Positions 57,389-64,000 of a DNA stretch of 64,000 bases are shown here, one piece after another. A model generated the notes under the pieces. The model saw only the letters and a program-made list of their open reading frames with translations. It was not told the DNA's origin and ran no database searches. Position 1 is the stretch's first letter, and each line of letters starts with the position of its first letter. The position numbers and the translations under genes are program-made. Origin of the DNA: Eutypa lata (Eukaryota; Ascomycota; Sordariomycetes; Xylariales; Diatrypaceae); NCBI GenBank assembly GCA_022661535.1, contig JAKULF010000001.1, positions 3,038,001 through 3,102,000 of the forward strand. The letters are read 5' to 3'.

Positions 57389-59403
57389 ATGGCGACACTT
57401 TCTATCGTCGGGTTAGAGGCGGTTCTCGAGGAACTCGGGCTGTCCTCGCCGATTCCTACCTTTCCTCAATCAAACCCATTGAATAGGCCGGTCGATATTT
57501 ACCGAGCGTACTTAGCCAACACAGCCTCGACCGTCTTACAGACTGACAGAATATTGACTTATGAGGCTGTCCAAAGTGCAAATGTCAAGGACAACAGTGA
57601 CCTAGCCTTGGTCATACCAAAACTGAAGCTGAAAGGCAGCAAGCCGAAGGAGCTTGCCAAGGAATGCCTGATTAAGGTTCGCATAGCGATGCAAGCAAAT
57701 CTAATACCACCTGCCAGCCAATGCTGATTTGTCGACTTCAGTTCACGTCGACGCCCTTATTTCAGCTACCAATACCAGATGCCGTTCACTTGCGTTTTAT
57801 CTTCTCTACTGCAACGCTGCCCCGGCTAGTCCTTCCCTATATTGACGATCGAGGCGACAAATTTGGGCGGGATTCGTTGTCGGGATATGACAATGCCCCT
57901 TCTTCCGATATCACCCCGAGGAAAGTATTGGTGGAATTCTCGTCCCCGAACCTCGCGAGCGAATTTTCGCCGGCTCACTTCCGAAGCACCATCCTTGGAG
58001 CCCAAATCGCGAACATTCACGAGGCTATGGGATGGGACGTCGTACGGCTTAACTACCTGGGCGACTGGGGAAAAGAGCTTGGGCTACTGGCTGTTGGCTG
58101 GGGTAGGTTCGGGTCTGAGGAGGTCTTCGGGAAGAATCCCATGGAACACCTGCTCGAGGTATACGAAAAGATCAGCGAGCTTTTCAGGCCCGAAAGAGAG
58201 GCTAGCAAGAAGGCTCGGGACGAGGGACAAGACACCGCAGCTATCGAATCACAAGGGATATATGCCGAGAGGGATGCATTCTTCAAGAAAATGGAAGAGG
58301 GAGAGCCTGATGCCATTGACTTGTGGAAACGCATACGGGATGCCAGCATTGACTATTATGCTAGCGCTTATGCAAGGCTCAACATCAGATTCGATGAGTT
58401 CTCGGGTGAATCTCAAGTGAGCCAAGATTCAATTGAGGAAGTCGAATCTATTCTCAAGGAAAAGGGTATCTACGAAGAGAGTGGAGGGTCTTGGATTGTC
58501 GACTTTTCCAAGCATGGCCCCCGGAGCCTTGGCGTCTCCGTCCTCAGGGGTCGTACCGGCAGCACCTCTTACCTTCTCAGGGACCTCGCCGCTATCCTCG
58601 ATCGCGACAAGAAATACTCGTTTGATAAGATGATCTACGTTGTAACTGCAGACCAGGACGCACACTTCAACAAAGTTCTTCAAGCGGTTAGATACATGGG
58701 TCGCGACGATCTTGCAGACAAGTTGGAGCATGTCAACTTCGCTAAGACTCAAGGACTATCACCACAACTCGGTAAAGTGCATTTGCTAGGAGACATTCTC
58801 GATCAATCGATAAGTGCGATACAAGATACCCTCGGCGCCGAACAAGACAAACCTCTACCGATCAATAACACCGAAGCGGCAGCAAATACGCTTGGCATCA
58901 CCGCTCTAATCGCGCAAGACGGGCTCCACAAACGTTCAACTGGGTATTCGTTCAATACCAAAAGCCTCTGCTCGTTCACAGGCGAGACCGGACCAAGTCT
59001 ACAGGCTTGCTATGCCAGCCTCAGCGCGAAGATCAACGAATCCCACCTCGGCCAAACAACACTTGCTGATATAGACCTCCAGTATCTGCAGGAGGATCCA
59101 TGGGCAGAGGTCATCCGGCTTATGGCACAATATCCAGATATCACTCTTACTGCGTATAAGACTCATGAACCTTCCATGGTCCTAGCCTACCTATTTCGCC
59201 TAAGTGAAGAGTTGGCGAATTGCCTCGACGACGATGGGGATGACGACGAGGAAGGTGAAGCGACCGAGGAGCCAACAGAGCCGGCTCCCACAGATGAAGA
59301 GCCTCCAGAGGCTATCCTCGCACAGGCAATGCTGTATAAAATTGCGCGTCAGGTGCTAGAAAATGGAATGACACTTCTGGGGATAACTCCAATTTCCACC
59401 TGA
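57389..59403 (+). CDS. Arginyl-tRNA synthetase-like paralogue with altered signature motifs
   Basis: Two exons (57389-57676, 57742-59403) give 649 residues. Exon 1 ends at GTTCGC, a weak donor, but the join is in phase. The layout follows cytosolic class Ic ArgRS: N-terminal domain, VEFSSPNLASEF, NYLGDWGKELGLLAVGW, SGESQVSQDS, FDKMIYVV, then GETGPSLQ and the anticodon-binding helices ending in ARQVLENGMTLLGITP. The class I HIGH motif, HAGH in usual fungal enzymes, is SPAH here (172-175), and the KMSK counterpart (MSTRKG in yeast) is LSPQLG (435-440). Loss of both suggests reduced or changed aminoacylation, so this is probably not the housekeeping copy. An acidic insertion (DDDGDDDEEGEATEEPTEP, near 608-626) sits in the C-terminal domain. 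Role unknown. Confidence 0.85.
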
Positions 59404-60407
59404 ACTTCAATCCATACCAAATACACTATTTTTAATCTCGTTTGGGGCCGTTGATTTCATCCCGAACTTGAAGATATTCTATCGCAGTCTGCATGTCATT
59501 TTGTTTTATCTCTTGAAGGAGGACACGATAAGAATGTTTCATCCGGTCATATGGAGTCAGCGTACTGAGGAAGTCACTAGAGCATACCAAGGTAGGTGTG
59601 TGTGTTCCATGGAGAATTCGATTCCCTAGCACGGGAATCAGGTGGAGATAATGACTACGATACCATATATATCGTCCTAATGATTATGAACTTTGTGTAG
59701 AAATAGCATAACAGTATCTGAGCGATTGGTAGTAGTTGCTTCACGGTGATGGAGTAAATTTTCTTTTCGAATTTGTCCCCATTTGGTGTTTTATGACATC
59801 GCTTTGGTGTTCCAATAGCGTATGTCCTGATTGGTGATTTTAGTTATAATCTTATTTTACAGGGAACTGGAACCAAGCATCCAAGTAATCAAGGAAGGCC
59901 TGGTATCTCATATTGTCACCACAAGATATCCGACAGCAACAGGCTGCATGCTAGCTCTAGTAACCAGTATGCTACGATATCTATATCCTAAGGAAATAGG
60001 AGCAATGAGACGAATCGTCTACGTATGGTGGAATACATGGGCGCCATGCCAATTCTTTAACATCGACCTATGATGTTAGTTATTGTCGGCAGGTGGGGTG
60101 CACCTGATTCTGGCCTGTAGCTGCAGTAAAAGGGGTAATTAAAGGGGTATCCTGAGGTGGAAGGCTTGCATGTGTTGAAAAGTGTATAATCTTATAGAAG
60201 AAATGTGCTTAATATTCCAGAGTTGGAAGGAATGTGGAATAAAAAAGGGGAATACACCTATAGATCTAACATGATGCATATGCTCGGGTTGCCAAAGTTT
60301 CCTGAGCGCCATTCAATGCACAACTATATCCAAGCCCCACCCTTTCCCTTGTCCTTGTGCATCTTAAGATCCTACACCGTCTCCCCATGCATCACCCCAC
60401 GCTGATA
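59404..60407. other. Intergenic region
   Basis: 1 kb between two convergent gene ends. A short frame at 59831-60073 has no support. Confidence 0.4.
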
Positions 60408-61352
60408 TCAACTGTGTAGCGTCTCCCAGTGGCAATACTCGACATTGAACTTCCCCCCAACAAGTTGTAGAAGGGGCTCTATTTCCTCGACCATTTTTTG
60501 GAATGCCTCGGACAATTCCCAAACACCATTCACAACAAGAAGATCTGAAGCCCACTCTGCCTTTTCCTGATTCTTGACCCATTCTGGATTCCATTTATCC
60601 ATGAGTATGAAGAGAATAGGTAGTTCCGAAGTGGATAGTTCCGGACGTGGTAATCTCAAATTAAGTAGTTCTGAAGTGGGTAATCTCAAATGAGGTAGTT
60701 CCGAAATAGGTGGTTTCGACTTCCCTTCCCCCAAAGGTCCCCAAAAATGACGATAATCCCACCTGTCAATCCGGGGGTTGTGAGAGGCCTTCAGCATCTG
60801 CTCGATAGATATCAGGAACCGACTAAAAACGCTAATCTGACCGAAATCCTTTGCCGCAGGGTCCTTGGGTTGCCAGCCAAATGTCTCGACGCACATCTGG
60901 TGGTAGTTGTCTAGGACGACGATGTCATGCGTCAAGTCGATGGAGACCCAGGGACCGCTGGTTTCGAACCTGTGTTTTTGAAGCCGGCAACGTTGGGATA
61001 AAAGCTCACCCATCGATGTTTTACCCCTTTCCTCGAGATCTCCCTCCGTGGTGGCCGACCTACTCCATGGATGGAAGAATTGGTCTCGGCCGTCCATACT
61101 CGACGACGTGTCGCGGAAGAACTTCAGCCAGATTAAACGGGAATGAGCCGGGATGAGCGAGAACTGGCTAATCGCACCTATAGGCGCGGAGGCTGGTTGG
61201 TCGGAGGCCGGTGGAGGAGCGAGATATCCTGCCATTTTGCATCGGTTTGATATATCGAGGTAGGTAGCTCGATTCAAATCGAGCAAACCAGTAACGGTTA
61301 AACCAGCGATGGTTTGGAATGCAGATTTCGGGTTGATAACGTAATCGGCCAT
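60408..61352 (-). CDS. Hypothetical protein with internal Leu/Pro repeat
   Basis: Single exon, 314 residues, starting at a good ATG (61352). No family recognised. Readable features are a Ser/Pro-rich linker after residue 40, a central region with VSIDLTHDIVVLDNYHQMC, and a repeat of about 11 residues near 217-245 (ISELPHLRLP, TSELLNLRLP, RPELSTSELP) encoded by a minisatellite at about 60630-60720. Trp-rich C-terminus (KWNPEWVKNQEKAEW). Length and uninterrupted frame favour a real gene, but homologues would be needed to confirm it. Confidence 0.6.
   Translation of the reverse strand: MADYVINPKSAFQTIAGLTVTGLLDLNRATYLDISNRCKMAGYLAPPPASDQPASAPIGAISQFSLIPAHSRLIWLKFFRDTSSSMDGRDQFFHPWSRSATTEGDLEERGKTSMGELLSQRCRLQKHRFETSGPWVSIDLTHDIVVLDNYHQMCVETFGWQPKDPAAKDFGQISVFSRFLISIEQMLKASHNPRIDRWDYRHFWGPLGEGKSKPPISELPHLRLPTSELLNLRLPRPELSTSELPILFILMDKWNPEWVKNQEKAEWASDLLVVNGVWELSEAFQKMVEEIEPLLQLVGGKFNVEYCHWETLHS
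60630..60720. repeat. Coding minisatellite, about 30-33 bp unit
   Basis: Three imperfect units of the form GTAGTTCCGAAGTGGGTAAT within the minus-strand gene at 60408-61352. Unit lengths are multiples of three overall, so the frame is kept. Confidence 0.7.
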
Positions 61353-62198
61353 TTCGTTAGATTCATGTATACTGTTTGTCTTTTTTCTCTCTAGGTATGG
61401 TATTGCGGTCTTGTAGAATGTTGCCTAAGTGCACCCTATTTGTGTTGCAAATTGGATTACTGATGAGTGCTCTTCATATATGCGTTTCAGCCAGCTGAAG
61501 GCGGCCGGCTGGGGAGATCATTTTGATTAAATAAATGCCAATGACTCGGCATCATCATCGTACCCATAGACGGACATGAATCAGTGCATGTTCCTTAATA
61601 CGTAGTTAGATGTTTGTTTGTCTTCCGATACTTTCTAGTTATAGATACGGTGGTTCTTGAGAATAGAGTCAGCTTCATTACTACATATGTACAACTAATG
61701 AGATGCCGCTAATTAATAAATATAATGTGATAAGTACCGGTTACGTAGTGGCTCCCTATGTACGTGTATGCATGTTTGCTGCATCGGCAAAGCAATCACG
61801 TCATTCGCCAAACCCCTTGCATTTTTTTCTGGTCCGGTATCCGTACTCAGGGTACTTAGCGCCAAATATCCCCCACAAAGAGACCCCGAAACCCCCCAAC
61901 CCAAGCTGATAAGGAAAAGAAAGAAAATCAGCCTCATCTTTCACCGTCCCCTCCTATATCGGCATATGTATGATATTTCTAAAAATTCTAATCAATTCAT
62001 ACGCCCCATCATTCACGCCCTGAAGTGAAATAAGAGAAGAAAACACCAGGAGGTGAAATCCAGAGAAACGGTATTGAGTCCAGGCGTCGGGATCGCCGAA
62101 GACACAAGGAAAGGAAGGAAGGAATTTCGGCGACCACATCGGAGCAGGGCCCGTGCTACTACTACTACAACTACTACTTACTACCACCACCACCAAAA
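61353..62198. other. Intergenic region
   Basis: 850 bp between divergent starts of the hypothetical gene and the carrier gene. Just upstream of the carrier ATG are CTA/CAC trinucleotide runs (about 62155-62195), probably 5' UTR. No gene seen. Confidence 0.4.
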
Positions 62199-63605
62199 AT
62201 GGGAGATGTGGCCGAGGACCTCGATACCAAAGGCGGCGCGCTGAGCACTGCGAAGGATCTTTTCGCAGGAGCCGTTGGGGGAGTTGCTCAGGTATTGACT
62301 GGTATGGTAACCTGACCTCAACAGTTGTTTCCAATTTTCACGGACGGCTCAGCATACAAGTTTTCATTTTAATTTCATTCATTCTTTACTACGTACCATC
62401 ATATCATATCGCATCTCTTCACCTATCTCGGCACGATTCATCAAGCCGCCGTGATGAGAGAGGGTTGCACCACATTCAATTCCGCGCACCAACCCCAAAC
62501 ACACAAACATTTCACCGTGACACTCAATGAAGAGTCACGCGGATTATGCATTGATCCCATGGCATTTTACACTTACACTTACACTTACACAATTGCAATT
62601 ATGAACACCCAAGATTACTAACCAACTCGTGCCCACGAATCCAGGCCAGCCCTTCGACATAGTAAAAGTGCGCCTACAGACCGGGACGGCGTACACGTCG
62701 GCGCTCGACGCCGCCAAGTCCATCTACGCGCAGGAGGGCCCGCTGGCCTTCTACAAGGGGACGCTGACGCCGCTCCTGGGCATCGGGGCCTGCGTGTCCA
62801 TCCAGTTCGGCGGCTTCGGCTTCGCGAAGCGGTACTTCGAGGCCGCCAACCAGCGCCGCCACCCCCTAGCGGCGTCCAGGGACCTCAGCTACGGCCAGTA
62901 CTACGCCGCGGGCGCCTTCGCCGGCGTCGCCAACTCGGTCGCTTCGGGCCCCGTTGAGCATGTCCGCATCCGGTGTGAGTACCATACCTGAACAAACAAA
63001 CCCCCTAACCCTAAATCTGTCAATTGCTTTGAATTCTTTTCTTTTTGGGGCGGTTTGACCTCCCCTCTTGTGCCGAGAGAGTCCTCCCGTGCTAACCTAT
63101 CCCCATCACCACAGTGCAAGCGCAACCGCACGGCGCAGGCCGCCTGTACGCGGGGCCGCTCGACTGCGTGCGGCAGCTCTCGGCGCACGGGGGCGTGCTC
63201 CGGGGCCTGTACCGGGGGCAGGCGGTGACGGTGCTGCGCGAAGCGCAGGCGTACGGGGTGTGGTTCCTGGCGTTCGAGTGGATGATGAACGCGGACGCGG
63301 CGCGGAACCGGGCCGCGCGCGCCGACGTCCCCAGCTGGAAGGTGGCGCTGTACGGCGGGCTGGCGGGCGAGGCGCTCTGGCTCGCCAGCTACCCCCTCGA
63401 CGTCGTCAAGTCCAAGATGCAGACCGACGGCTTGACCCCGCAGGACGCCCGCTACCGGTCCATGCGCGACTGCTTCGCGCAGACGTGGAGGGCCGAGGGT
63501 GCCAGGGGCTTCTGGAAGGGCATCGCGCCTACGCTGCTGAGGGCTATGCCCGTTAGTGCTTGTACGTTTGCGACGGTGGAGGCGACTATGCGGTTTATTA
63601 GTTAG
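62199..63605 (+). CDS. Mitochondrial carrier protein (Ymc1-like)
   Basis: Three exons (62199-62301, 62645-62974, 63115-63605) give 307 residues, the usual carrier length. Three carrier repeats carry the PX[DE]XX[KR] signature: PFDIVK, PVEHVR and PLDVVK, followed respectively by VRLQT, IRLQA and SKMQT. FAGAVGGVAQVLTGQPFD at the exon 1/2 join and GPVEHVRIRLQ at the exon 2/3 join confirm the splices. The combination fits the inner-membrane Ymc1/amino-acid or carnitine-type branch; the substrate cannot be told from sequence alone. Exon 3 is very GC-rich. Intron 1 is long (343 nt) and holds an ACACTT tandem run near 62570-62590. Confidence 0.93.
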
Positions 63606-64000
63606 TTAAGCCTTTTTTTTGGGGGGGGGGTTGATCTCTTCGAACATGGGTGAAATAAGACATGTATAGAGGGTGTGGGTGGGTGTTTCTGAGTACCTGG
63701 TTCAGTCGGTAGGTGGTTTATTTAGATCCGAAGACAAAAAAGAATAGGTTTGTGTTTGGGACTCTTGAGGATCCCTTCAGAGAGAAAGTGAGAAGACGCG
63801 ATAGGAGGAACAACATGCGGTTCAGTGTTGACCTTCCAGTATACGATCACGAGAATTCCTGCTAGATAGATGGATACATAGACAGATACGTACGGCTGTT
63901 AGGCATATGGTCTAAGTTGTCAAGGTGGCATCTAGATAGATAGGTAGATATGCTTTTACTCTTAATTCAACATAGAGCGGGGGAACGCTTAATTCATCAT
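63606..64000. other. 3' flank of the carrier gene
   Basis: About 400 bp to the window end. T8 and G10 runs at about 63611-63630 and GATA-type microsatellite near 63925-63950. No gene seen. Confidence 0.4.

Noticed and set aside
59831..60073. 80-residue plus-strand frame
   Set aside because: No family resemblance, no promoter or splice logic, in an intergenic gap.
63068..63556. Arg/Gly/Ala-rich plus-strand frame
   Set aside because: Wrong-frame reading of the mitochondrial carrier's third exon.

Overview
The window is nuclear DNA of a filamentous ascomycete. Genes carry short spliceosomal introns (mostly 50-100 nt, GTRNGT donors, CTRAY branch sites), the product families are fungal (Pns1, 2EXR, STAND/Helo-like, AsaB-like), and there are AT-only blocks of the kind left by repeat-induced point mutation (RIP). 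Long CCTA/GGTA-type microsatellites recall Xylariales genomes, but the order cannot be fixed from sequence alone. No tools were run; exon joins were worked out by hand, using splice signals, reading phase and recalled family similarity.

Layout. 1-5340: two RIP-degraded AT islands around a normal-composition segment, closed by a 60-bp palindrome. 5.9-31.8 kb: gene-rich core with PNS1 (choline-transporter-like), two small secreted cysteine-containing proteins, a SNF2-RING helicase of the Uls1/Rad16 type, an AsaB-like hydroxylase/desaturase, a PL1 pectate lyase, a STAND/NLR-like NTPase with a Helo-like N-terminus, CCT6, a 2EXR protein and a prenylcysteine lyase.

31.8-57.4 kb: gene-poor accessory region full of duplicated and decaying genes. 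It holds an NLR-type/ankyrin gene broken by two identifiable lesions (one extra A in an A6 run and an 11-bp tandem duplication), two intact CorA-like membrane-protein paralogues with the same seven-exon structure, a decayed third copy, two copies of a small Cys-rich (zinc-binding type) gene, and a 469-bp TIR element with a RIP-degraded interior. A zinc-type gene facing a CorA-like gene occurs twice, which suggests an old segmental duplication.

57.4-64 kb: genes resume with an arginyl-tRNA synthetase-like paralogue in which both class I signature motifs are changed, an orphan protein with an internal minisatellite, and a mitochondrial carrier.

The genes do not form an obvious biosynthetic cluster. 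The most distinctive material is the CorA-like/zinc-gene family, the ArgRS-like paralogue and the freshly broken STAND-type gene.
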